Source: Apostichopus japonicus
Taxonomy: Eukaryota; Echinodermata; Holothuroidea; Aspidochirotida; Stichopodidae
Assembly (NCBI RefSeq): GCF_037975245.1
Contig: NC_092569.1
Location: 6,196,501-6,260,500 of the forward strand
Direction: 5' to 3'
Length of the DNA stretch: 64,000 nucleotides
Position 1 is the first letter of the stretch. Every line of letters starts with the position of its first letter. This document shows, in pieces, positions 1 to 12,900 of the stretch. A program made the position numbers and the translations under genes. Under the pieces are notes generated by a model, which was not told the DNA's origin, made no database searches, and was given only the letters and a program-made list of their open reading frames with translations.

Positions 1-91
1 ACTAACATTCTGCCTCTAGAGAGTCATCCTTTTAACTACCATTGCTCTTTACCACATGTCATTAATGTTTAACCTTTTGATCTTTTTTCAG

Positions 92-404
92 TGATCAAGT
101 ACTACATTCAAGTATTCACCGGCAGTGAAGCTGATTCTGACACCAAAGCGACGGTCTCTCTCAACATCTTTGGTAAAAATACAGATTCTGGATCAAGACA
201 GTTAATGAAGAGCAAGAATAACAAAAAGATGTTTGCCAACGGTCAAATGGATGTGTTTGAGATCGAGGCAGTTGCCCTGGGAAAGCTTCAAAAGGTTGTG
301 GTCGGACACGATGGTGAAGAGAAAGGACAAGGCTGGTACCTGGAAAAGATTGTTATCAAAGAATCCAAGAATGCTAAGAATGAGTTTTTCTTTCCTTGCA
401 AGAG
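92..404 (+). CDS. PLAT domain 1, exon a
   Basis: The exon starts after TTTTTTCAG in phase 1 and ends at GTTAGT in phase 2. It encodes most of a PLAT/LH2 beta-sandwich: YYIQVFTGS, VSLNIFG, the FEIEAVALG strand, then VVVGHDG and WYLEKIVI, and ends at the FPCKR motif. These match the LOXHD1-type repeat pattern closely. Confidence 0.88.
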
Positions 405-3400
405 GTTAGTGAAAAAGGTTTTCTAGTTTTGCTCTGTAAATCCTGAATCGTACTGTGAAATAGAACTAGTAGAATTCTCTGGTGGTATTATTTGCTTGAA
501 GGAATCGCGACTTAAACAGCATATTGATGTATTTTGGCAGCATCCAGAAAAGTTTGTAGGTCAATATTTATGTAATGTACTAACCAAAGTCCATCAAAAT
601 ACAGAAAAAAATGATAAAAGTGTGATAAGACACCTTCAATGAGGATACCTACCACCCCGACAAGAAAACAAGAAGCTTGTGGCAATCCGACCTGTGATAA
701 CAGATAAAACATATTACAAAAAAACATGGAAAACGTGTGTTTTTTGGAACCAATGGCACAGGTAAAATCGCGTGTTTGGAAATGTGTGGAAACCAGTAGG
801 TTGACATGTTTGACAAAGTGTAACAATACATGTTTCTACAAGTGAAAAACCTGATACAATCCAATTCAAGAATTGTACAATACATAAACGAGTTGGAAAA
901 TTCTGTATCACAGAAAACCTTGCTGGTTTACAGATGTTCACAATATTGGAATTCTAGTTACAGATTCCTGTGTCAATATGTGTTTCTTACACACTTTGTG
1001 CCAGGAAAAACTGTGGACATGTGTGAAAAAGGGGAGAAAATTGTCAAATCTGTGTCAATGTTTGTTAAATTCCAGGAAGTTGTCAGAGATAATCACAGGT
1101 TTTCACATGTGAATTTGGTACCCGAGACACATGTTTTTCTCTGTAAGTGCAAGAAGATTGTACAAAGATGCCACAAATTGGTTGTGAAAAGAAATGTGTG
1201 TTATTTTTCTTTTAACCTTTTGCTTCCTCTCTGACAAGGTTGAATGATTTTGATGATTACTTTTGTCATCTGCAGGTGGTTGGATGTCGGACAGGATGAC
1301 GGGAAAATTGAAAGAGAACTCTTTGTCGGGAAAGCACCTGCAGGTATGGGCATTGGACCGACAGTTTTAGAGTGAAGTCTTCTTTTTTTCTGTAGCATTA
1401 CAGACTATCTAGGTTTTAAATTTTGTTACAGAAAAAGCGGTTTGATTTGGGTTAGAATTTAAAGGAATCCAACGAACCGAATGTTTGAGTAGTTTTGTTC
1501 TGGGATGGAAAACATGAACCTTCACATAATATAACTGTGAGTGAGAAGTAGTGGTTTAAAATCACAGAATGTTTATTGGGAAGCATTGGAATGTATGAAT
1601 TATTTGTTTTGTGCAGAGCGTTCTGTCAGCTTATAAAACATTTGTGTTTGGTAAGATTATCTTTACAGTATTATAAATACATTTAATGTCAACTAACTGT
1701 AGTACAGTGTATGTGCGACCCTGTCTGCAATAGTTTGTTCTGCACACTGAAAGTCTGTGAAGGATGTTTATATTGAAGAGACATGTCACAGTAACATTTA
1801 ATCCCTCTCAGACATGACAAATTTAGTAGGTAAGGAGATAATTTAGGTAAGGTTCACCTGTAGATAGCTAATGAGGTAAATTAGGTAAGGTAATGGTAAG
1901 ATAGGTAATGATGTAAATTTAGTAGGTAAGGAGGTAAGTTTAGGTAAAATTCACTATAGATTGGCAATGAGGTAAGTTTAGTAGGTAAGGAGGTAAGTTT
2001 AGGTAAAGTTCACTATAGCTGATAAGGTAAGTTTAGGTAAGGTAATGGTAAAATAGGTAAGAATGTAAGTTTAGGTAAGGTGCACTTCTAGATAGCTAAT
2101 GAGGTTAGTTTAGGTTTATAATGGTAAGATAGGTAATGATGTTAGTTTAGGTAAGGTTCATTTATAGATAGTTATTTCATGCATATGACTTACAGGAATC
2201 TTGATTCACTTTTGTTACAGCTCCAACCTGTGTGACATCAGTAGCAGCAAAAGCAACCGTTGACACCTTGACCGTAACCTGGCAACCACCTGCAGCAGTG
2301 ACAGGTTATAGAGTGACACTTGACCCTCCGGATGCTACAACCTCTGAAATTAAAAGCAGTGATTCAAAGCTCACTGAAGTTCTGTTTGAGAAATTGACCC
2401 CAGGAAGAGAGTACCAAGTCAATATTATCTCTATTAATGGGGACCTTGAGAGTGAGAACGTTTCACTAAAGGCCACGACAGGTGAGGTGGAAGTTTGTTG
2501 ATCATTCCTCAGTCATTCTTCCATTGTTTTCTAATATAATATACATGTTAAACCAAACTTCTCTGAAATTCCCTTCTTCCCATTTTTGGTTGTATGGAAT
2601 GGAACTGGTATCGCAATACACAAGGTACTATGGCTTCTGATTGGCGCTTTCCATCAAATGGCTATATAGGGATCACCACCAACTAACGTCTGGATGGCTC
2701 AGTTGGTAGAGTGTAGGGCTTGTAATTTCTGAGGTCAATGGTTTTCAGTCCTGCTTCAGCTAAAAATTCCTTGGCTCCTTTAAGCCAGAGTTTTAATAAT
2801 CCTTGAAATAGACCAATGATACATTCTAGTATGCCAGTCATTTTTTTCATATTGTTGTTATTGTTTGATATCAATAAATGACTTTGTGTGATTGTTATTT
2901 ACAAGCATTATTTCTCCAAATTCCTAAAAAGCAATGTTAGTGAAATGATGAGTCTGCTTTCTAGCAGTTAAGCTACTTTTGGGTATGATTGGTCTAAATT
3001 TTGTCAAATTGGCAGCACACTTGACAAGAGTCTGACATGTCATGTGTAGTTTGTATTGTATGATTCCTGACTCACAATGCGATAGCTAAACTTTAAAAAA
3101 AGTGTAATTGACTTCTCACCAGATTCACTCAAGTTACCTGAGCTATGTTAGTTTTGTACAAAGTGTGAAGTTACTTTCGTCCACAAACTTGGAAATTTGC
3201 GGTTCCACAGTTAATGCTATTAACAACATCAGCTCTCATTCTTATATGCAAAGTAGGCTAGGTTTGTGTTAAGTGAATTAAATTGATTGTATGTTACATT
3301 CTTTCATCAGTACCCAGTAAAGTGGGCAACCTTAAGGTAGATGCCACAAAGGATACCATGAAAGTATCTTGGGAGAAGCCTGAGGGCAACGTGACATGCT

Positions 3401-3915
3401 TTAAGGTCAAAATTCATCCCAGTGATGCAAAGAAGCCCACAGTTAAGACTAAAGATGGAGAAACCACCAAGGTCCAGTTTACTGGTCTGACCCCTGGCAA
3501 GGAATACAAGATTGAGGTGATATCAATCAGTGGTGAAAAGGAGAGCGAGAAAGTTACTGTCTCTGAAACAACAGGTGAGATCAAAGTCTGGTTAAGAGGC
3601 TGCTGTTGGATATTGAGATTGTCTCATATTGTTCCCTCTGAGTCCAAACTAAAATATTGATTAGTTTCCATATTTGTGAAGAGAGGAAGAAATGATTACC
3701 AGGGATCCAACTCAAGTCAGGCCCAGAGATGAGTTTATTGGGCACAGGAGTTGTAATCCTTATTTCACTGACTAAAACCTTAAACAAAGCCAATAATTTC
3801 ATTGATTGACGACGACGACGACGACGACGAAGGCGGCGGCGACGAAGGCGGCGGTGGCGACGGCGACGAAGGCGGCGGCGGCGGCGACGGCGAGGGTGAG
3901 TGGTGGTGGTGGTGG

Positions 3916-3951
<36 letters not shown>

Positions 3952-6900
3952 CGACCATGAGACCATGAGACCATGATGATGACCATGATGATGATGACCA
4001 TGACCATAAAAGTTTCATCCATAAAAGGAACTGTTCAGAATGAGTATTGTGAAGGTGGCTGGAACGATTATTACTGAAAAAATTATGATACAGGGAGTTC
4101 CTCAGTCCTTCTGATTACTAACCTTACAATTTCTTTCTTTCGTTCTTTGATATATTCAGGGGCAGCAGAAGTGGTGCCTGCACCAGTAACGGATCAGGCA
4201 TTGAAGGGAAAGGTTAACTCCTTGACAGCTACATGGACGAAGCCTAGTGGTGACATCACCGGGTACCTGGTGGTCCTAACCCCGCTAGGCAAGGACCCTC
4301 AGGAGATGAAGATCGATAATCCAGATGAAACTAGTGCAGAGTTTAAAAACTTAGATGCTGGCCTAAAGTGTACTGTTGATATCATCCCGTTAGCTGGGGA
4401 AACCAAAGGAGAAAAAGTGACAATTAAAGGCAGAACAGGTTTGTACTGACATTAGATACTTCATCTGAGGAAGTTGACAAAGAGAGAGAGAGAGAGATAG
4501 AAAGGGATTAAAGTTACAAACGTAGCATGAAAATTTATTTATTATATATAGCAGCTGATTGTGTGTTCAAGTAATTGTGTTTTGCCATACAGATATGTTT
4601 TAGAATAGAATATATTGTAAGTTTGTAGTATTTATGCACAACATAATGTGTAAAAACCTTAAAGAAAAGTCTTCTACTTGCAAAACAATAGTCCATACAT
4701 AAACCTCAGGTGTATGGCAAATTAATACCTACCCTGCTCTTTATACAAGAAATGGATCTTTCATCCTACTTGCCCATTGGTGGTCACAAAACGTATTTCA
4801 TACTGGTCTCACAGAAAAATTACACCTTCTACTTTTGTGAATCTGGTTTCAATAGCAATATTATATGATATTTTAGAAAGTCATTAAGTTAAGCGAGCTA
4901 CAGATATTAAATAATTCCGAAAAGATTAAATTACTATTGATTACTTATACTGCAAAAGCTTTTATGCTTTGAGTGAGCATAGGATGTTTAGAATAGGCAG
5001 AGAATTTTGTCTTCATTCAAATGATGGAAATAAGTAGTTCATAGTTTACATAAATGAGAAATAAGCTATGAATTCAACATTACCCTATAATAGTTTTGAT
5101 GATCAAATAAATATAAGTGCAACATTAGATATCAGGGCACATTTTTGTGGTACTCCAGTCATCCGACACGACCAAAATTGGATAACCAAAATCAGCCTTG
5201 GAGCTCTACTTCAAATTCAGATCGCATTGAAACTAAATACCTGTGATAGGTAAACTGATAAATTGCTATCACCCCCAAAGCTGGTGTTCTATTCACCAAA
5301 CCTACACATCTCTACTACAGTACTGTATGCATTGGTCTTTATTTTACTTTACTACAATTGCTGTTCGGTCAACCTGAAAATAAGGGCTGGTTTTCCAAGG
5401 GACAACCAGATAAAAAAAACCTTACAATTTTGCCCTTGATATTATCAGATCTCAGTTACTCTGCTCTTTAGTTTGATGATAAAATGAACTTTTCTCAAAG
5501 TGAAAGCTCTCAAGATATCGTTGCCACTACTGTGACTGTTCATCTGTTCTTTCATATCATCATCCTGCATGCCAATGTCAAAATCACCATTCAGATGTAC
5601 AGATTTTAGAATTGTTTGTTGGCATTTTAAGAAAAAATTCTCCAATTCAAACAAGATTATGACTACATCGTTTCATGAAAATCATTTTTCTTTGTGTTTA
5701 TGTTTATCATTCTGCATATTTTGTTTCCATCTTGTTTTTATTTATATCGTATTTTTCACCTGTCATGCTCGCTTCTGGAATGATATACGCAGAACTTGCA
5801 AAAGTTCCTAAAGTAAAGTCAGCCAAAGCTGACAGCACTTCAACCGCTATCAAGGTAACGTGGGGAAAGCCGCGCGGTGATATTACTGGGTATCGTCTGA
5901 CTTGCATACCTAAAGAGGGGTCAGAGTCTGACACCAAGGAAATTAAGTTAGACGGCCCCAGAAATTATGAGGCCACTTTTGATGGTCTCGACTCGGACAC
6001 AGAGTTTGTCATAGAAATTTTCACGGTTCACGAAGAAAGAGAAAGCTATAGGGTATACCTTGCGGCAAAAACAGGTAAGATTCACAGATTTTGCAATTTT
6101 TCTACGCACGCATGGGTTGCTGTTTATGATGTTTGTTCGACACCTTAGCACATTATGATCCTTTAATATAGATAATAATTTTAACATAGTAAAAGAGTAA
6201 AGTGCTTGGCATTGGCAGGAATTTATCATTACAGAGCTAACAATCCGAATGTGAAATGTTTGAAAATTGGTTTGAAGTGCAGCAAAGTATACTTATCCCT
6301 ATTAACAACATGTTGTGTTGCACTGTTGATAGGGTAAAAATATCTTATACATAGGCCTACTTTCCTGTGGAACTCCTTTCTTCTTCAGCCCCACTAACCA
6401 AGTAGGGATAGTTGACAGAAATGTTCAAATTTAAAGTGTTCATTTGAGAATCTATAAAATATGTCATGCATGACAATTGCTGAGAGTTACAGATAAAATG
6501 TTGTGAAGTTCTTGGAAAACTACCCTGATTGTAAATGGACACCTTTATACTTGAAACTTTAATATTAATTCTGATATTTTCAGTAATTTTGTTGTATTTG
6601 GTGGTTAAATGGATTTAACTGCAAGACGAGTGTGAAAAGCTTAAGTGGTTGCTAATCACTATTTATGTATAGATTTAGTTTTAATAAAAACAAAAACTTT
6701 GAAGAACGGAACGATATTGGGTACTTAATTTAGCATGTTTCAGTATTCAGATATTAAAAGTGTTTACTGTTCACAATTGAGAGACAAGCTTTCTAGTAAA
6801 GGGTTGTCATATATGGATGTTGATGGTTTCAGTTGTTACTTTGGGATCAATTTATTTTGGAATTTCATGGGGCGATACTATTGTAAGGCAACTTTTTGAA

Positions 6901-9900
6901 CAATTGGTGTTTTATTATATATGTGTTGGAGTATCAATAATTTGTCACGAGTAGACTTTCTTGTCGGTGTTTAACTGCTAAAGTGTTGTTCTATAGAACT
7001 TACTGGTGAAGGCAACATATGCTTGACATCATTCCAAGATAGGCTGTGTCATTTGGGTTTCAGTCATGATTTCCTTTGTGTGGTGGTGGTGCTCATGTTG
7101 GTGTAAGGATGTCATTTTCCTTTGTGTGCTGGTGGTGGTGCTGATGGCGGTGTATGGATGTCATTATTTCCTTTGTGTGGTGTTGGTGCTGACGATTGTG
7201 TAAGGATGTCATTATTTCCTTCGTGTGGTGGTGGTACTGATATATTGGTGTAAGGATATCATGTGTGCTGGTGGTGGTGCTGATATTGGTGTAAGGAAAA
7301 ATGGTTTTAATTAGTTTTGTGTCCTAAAAATCACTATTAATCTCAGTACATCTTAAGAGATTTTTTAGATTAAGAAATTGGTTCCACCTATTGCACTTAC
7401 TTTATAGTTAGGTTATGTTTAAGTTTTTACTTCTGCAAATAATCTCCTTGTTTGAATGTGTAAGTTTCACTTTGCACATACTTTAACAATTTAACAGCAA
7501 ACTCCAAAAGAGACTAATATTACTTTGTCCTGTAGATATCATAACCATATATCAGAAGTGATCTGATTTGAAAATACAGTTGTTGATAGCAAAACTTTGG
7601 CATGTGAAATTCTATGCTGATATTACCTATGGAGGCTCTGGTACTGATGACATGTTATAGTTTGTGACTATTTCTCCTATGATTTAGGCCACATTGGTAT
7701 GTTTGATTTCTTATGCATCTCTGCACTATTTATTGCTCACTTGTTGATCTCGTGTACGGCACTGTTTGCAAGGTCTAAATGGGTATTAGCACATGAACAT
7801 TGAGCAAAAGGTAATATATATGTTTTATATGATAGTGTACATTAAGTTTTCTTGATAACCAGTAACATATACAACAATTAATCTTCCTCCCAAGATACTG
7901 AAAAGTTCCCCAAGCTTAAGAGTCCATATGAAGCTGCTGTAAAGCCTGTAGCCATGTTTGTCTTATTGTGTTAATACTTGGGTATTCATTCCAGAACCAG
8001 TCCCAATACAAACAGTGACCGGCCTCTCTCCCGGAGAGATCACGGAAGATACTGTCATCGTTACATGGTCACCAATAGAGGACAGTGTCACAGGATATTT
8101 GGTGACCGCATCGTTGAAGAGTAAACCGGAGGAGACCATCAAAGAGATGAAAATAGATTCAACAGAAAATCCAGAAGCTAAGTTGGAGGGTTTAGAAGAG
8201 GATTCAGATTACGTGATCGGTGTCAAAGTTGTGGATGGTGAGAGGATCGGAGAATCAGTGACTCTATCAGTCAAGACAAGTAAGGCACCTTCTGTAGGGT
8301 ATTAGGTTTTGATAAAATTGGGATGATTTGGGTATTTTAGTGGTGGATCAATATTCTCTATCATCCCTATAGTCATTGTCTTTAGTTAGTTTTTGCCTTC
8401 AAACTTACGTAAGCCGGTTTGGCTGTTGTTACAAAAATTTCCTGAGGTGTACTAAGCCTACAAAGTCTCCATTCAAATGAGATGCAATCATTCAAATTAG
8501 GACACCATTACTAGATTTCTTTCTTTCATCAGTTCAATGTTAAATTGTGAGTAACATATCAATCCAATGAGTTTTGAAAATGTTGCCATCAGACAATAGC
8601 AAATGGGGAGTATTAAAAAAATATTTTATTTATATTTTATATTTTTATTTATATTTTATTTACATTTTATTTATATATAAATATTTTATATTAAAAATAT
8701 GGGGAATATTAAAAAAAACAAAAAGAAAACATCAGTACTGATACTAACAAACTGCATCGTTATCAGAAAGCTGTCTCAAGTAGTCTTGGGGGTGTTTGCA
8801 GTAGATTAATAGTTTGCTAACACAATCTTTTCTCAAAGATAAAATGTGTCATCTATCCCTCTGGTCTTTCAATATTTGCTTATATTTTTGGGTCATCTTT
8901 TGTTTATTCTTTACACATAGTAAGAAGAACAACTGCTGTCCAGATCTGCCATCCTAGCTGCTTATTCTCTGTGAAATTTCATTCTATTTAGCTACAATGA
9001 CTGGCAGTATTTAATATCCAATAACCATTGTTACTTGAAACAAACCTAGTGGAATGTTTGACATAGGTCTTGTATTGTTGATGTTTTTCCTTTTGTCCCA
9101 TTTCTGATTTTCTGTTGTTGTGCATGTGTGAGTTTTTTAAGCAACCTTTTAGATACATTTTTCTTTTCCATTGTAGAGCCTAAAGTGTTGCCCGAGGTTG
9201 TAAATCTATCAAATGAAGTAACAGAGCACAGCATTACCCTCAAGTGGGAGAAGCCAGAGGGAGGGGTCAAAGGTTATGTTGTTTCTTACAAAGATCTTGC
9301 AACAGATTCAGAAGGAAAGGAGCTTATAGTAGAAGATGCTGAACAAACAGAGGTCAAAGTTGATGGTCTGGAGCCATCAGTGGATTACATGGTTTTGATC
9401 TGTGTTAACTATGGAGACAAAAAGAGTGAAGGAGTCAGCCTTACCATACAAACAAGTAAGAGAATATACCCTTACTAGCTACATACTACAGAGCTCAATG
9501 ATCATTCTCAATCAACAATGTCAAATTGGTCTTTAATATTTATCAATGGTGTGATTGGCTAGAATATGAGTAAACCTCCTTTAGAACCTCATTTGTATTG
9601 TTCTAGAAGCTCACTGTATTGTCCTGTAGAAGTAATACATCCTCAGTTGAAAGAAAATGGAGATCGGTTATGGGTTCGTGATATTAAAACAAAGAAAAAT
9701 TGTCACAATGTTGTACCTTCAGAGAAACTTTCAATATAAATCATCAACATGCAAGCTCATCAAAAGGAAAATGAAACTCCTAGAGACCATGTGCGTGTAG
9801 TAATGATATCACAGATCATCTTGTGTGATCCAAATGTTGGTGTAAGGAAAGGTTTATCTCTCATATTACCTTTTAACAATCATATCTTGACTTAAGATAT

Positions 9901-12900
9901 AGAAAAACCTAAATCTCAACAAACAGTGTGTCATATTTTCCTCTACACACTTTATGTTCTCTGTTACTGTCAACATTTGAAAACTGATGACTTTAAGAAC
10001 TCTGCTAAAATCACTCAAAATAGAACATTAAAATAGAACATATTTTCATCTGTTAGTATGCTGCCTAGCTGTTATGTACGCTCGCTGGTGGAATCTGTTT
10101 GCATACTTGAATTAGTTCAAACTTAAATTGAATCATCATTTAGGAAGGATATTCTCATCTTCATCTGGAGCACAGTTGAGTCACCACCACCACATGGAGC
10201 TTTGTTTCTATTTCTCTAGAATCCATACAATCATTGAATCCGGTGACAGATCTAACAGCAGAAGCTACCCATAATTCCATTGGTTTGACTTGGGTTAAAC
10301 CTGAAGGCTCTCCATTCACAGGATATAAAGTCAAATACAGAGTGAAAGGTCACAAGGAGGATGCAGAGAAGAAGGAGGAGGAAGAGAAGGAGGTGAAGGA
10401 GGAGGAGGAGGAGGAGGAGAAGGAGAAGAAGGAGGAGGAGAAGGAGGAAAAAGAGGATGAGGAGAAAGAGGAGGAGAAGGAGAAGGAGGAGAATGAGGCC
10501 GAGGAGAATGAGAAGGAGAAGGAGAAGGAGGTAAAGGAGAAGGATGAGGAGGAGAAGAAGGAGGAGGAGAAGGAGCAGGAGAAGGAGAAGGATGAGGAGA
10601 AGGATGAGGAGAAGAAGGAGGAGAAGGAGCAGGATGAATCAGAGATTGCATTAGATGATGCAGAGGCAACATCTGCTTCTGTCACAAAGCTAAAACCAGG
10701 GACGGTGTACGTGGTTAATGTGTACACAATGGATGGAGAAAGGTGCAGTGAGGCTACAAGTATTGAAGTTAAAACAGGTAATGTATAGCAAAAAGAGAGA
10801 GACCACTTACAGAACGTCCTTCTTTAAAATTCTAATCAAGTCAACCTAGTTATTTATCGTGTTCCACATAATACATATTACAGGACACTTTTCACATAAT
10901 ACTTAGATTTTACTGTTTCATAGCAATCACAAAATATTGTCTTTGTAATCTTTTAGCAACACCACCACTTGAAGTCAAACCTGTGAGTGACTTAAAGGCA
11001 AAGCCTTCCCAGAATTCAGTAGTTTTGACCTGGGTCAAACCGGAAGATTGCCCGATGAGCGGATACAGGATAGAGTACAGACAAAAGAAAGATGAAGATA
11101 GTAAAAAGGAATTATTTGTGAATGATGTAGAAGAAACATCAGCCACCCTGGCAGAACTGGAATCTGAAACTGAGTATTTTATCGATATTTATACCCTTAA
11201 TGGTGAGAGTCAAAGTGAGAAAGCAGCCACTGAAGCAAAAACAGGTAAGGATTTAATACAAGCACATACCATAGATTCATGGTTTAATTCTCAATTCCCA
11301 ATTTGACAGCATTTTATTTGTACCAAACAAACATGGAGTCCCAGCTCCTTTTTTATGAGAACAATTTGGAGGTATGACCGGCTTCTTGTATTTTTTAATT
11401 TTTTTGTATCATTGAAGTTGAGAGTAATTTGTAGTTTGTTACAGTTGTGACTGAGTACATTTTAAAGCATAATCAGTCTTGTCAAACCCTGATTCCCGCT
11501 TTAAAGTCGATATCCAGTAAATGAATGCATGTCATCTTGAATGATTTTCCAAATTTTACTAATCTTTGTTCACTGATTTCCAGGGAAATGAATGGTTTAT
11601 CATTCTTTGTGTTAGGCACTTTGTGTTGGACAACAATCTCATAGTGTTATTTTATTGTGTAGTCTGTATATTTACAGAGAGTATTGTTGTAGGTAAGTTA
11701 TTAAATGGGTGAAAAGAATATCTCCCGGAAGTTACTTATCACTGATTGTTTCAGGTTTGCACTGAAATACCTAACTTTATGCTTTCATCAACAATCTTTT
11801 GAGGTGTGACAAATTTATCCTAATGTACAGTAGTTAACCTGTTGTCCTCTGCTCATAACTAAAGTGGTCCAAGGAATTGTCTATCTAAATATTTTCATAT
11901 TTTATGTTAACTTCCATGATAGATATGAATCACAGGCTGAAAAAATGGAGATTACAGAAATTTAATTGTCTTACATGTCAGTATTGGTGATATAATCATT
12001 AACACAAAGCACCCCAAAGGAAATGTGAGGTTGCAGAGTAACTATACTGACCATTCATTTATTGATACAAAACTCCACAGAGATTTGTTGTAAAAGCAGG
12101 TATTTACATATACTGCAATGTCATGTAGAACACTTTAAATGTGAGGTTGCACAGTAACTTAAGTATAAGAATTATACTGACCATTCACTTATTGATACAA
12201 AATACCACAGAGAGTTGTTGTAAAAGCAGGTATTTACATAAACTATATATTTATATGCAATGCTATTGATCTTGCCATCTTAGAACACTAGCCCTGCAGG
12301 CTCAATAGCTTCTGTTATTAAATAAAAAGTATTTCTATCGATTGTTATCACATCATATCTTGACCTTCGTTAATAAGCATATTTATTATTCATAAAGAAT
12401 GTTATTCCTGTTCATTGATATCTCTTGCATTGTTTGTTTTTGTCAGAGTCTGTGAAAGTGGATAGAGTGCATAAAGCATATGTAAAATGCAAGGATACAT
12501 CCATCACTGCCTCTTGGAAGAAACCGGAAGGCATCATCACTGGTTATCAACTAACATGCACACCGGCGGATGAAAAGGATGGTCCAGAGGTCAAAGAACT
12601 TAGCCTAGACGACCCAGAGGTCACCAAGGCTGTCTTTGAGGGACTCGTACCAGACACTGAATATCTGGTAAAGATCTATGCTAAGAACGGCAAGAAGAAG
12701 AGTGATAAAGTCAAACTGAAAGGAAAAACAAGTAAGTATGAACTTAGGATGGTTTGAGATAAATATCTTAAAATTAATCAATTGAGAGAAAATTGTTATG
12801 GGTGCATAAATTCACAAACATTGGATAAGTGGATTTAATTAAATTATTAGGCTGTTATTAGGTAGTCTTTTAAGTGTACAGATAATTTCTCTGCTCCAGG

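Noticed and set aside
830-1234. 134-codon plus ORF in the first intron
   Set aside because: Val/Phe/Cys-rich, no domain, and lies between two PLAT exons that join in phase.
3581-4022. Minus-strand Arg- and Ser/Pro/His-rich ORFs
   Set aside because: They are translations of a GAC/GGC/GATGAC simple repeat in an intron, with no domain or splice support.
10331-10727. Minus-strand Ser/Phe- and Pro/Ser-rich ORFs
   Set aside because: Shadows of the purine-rich FN3-7 insert on the other strand.
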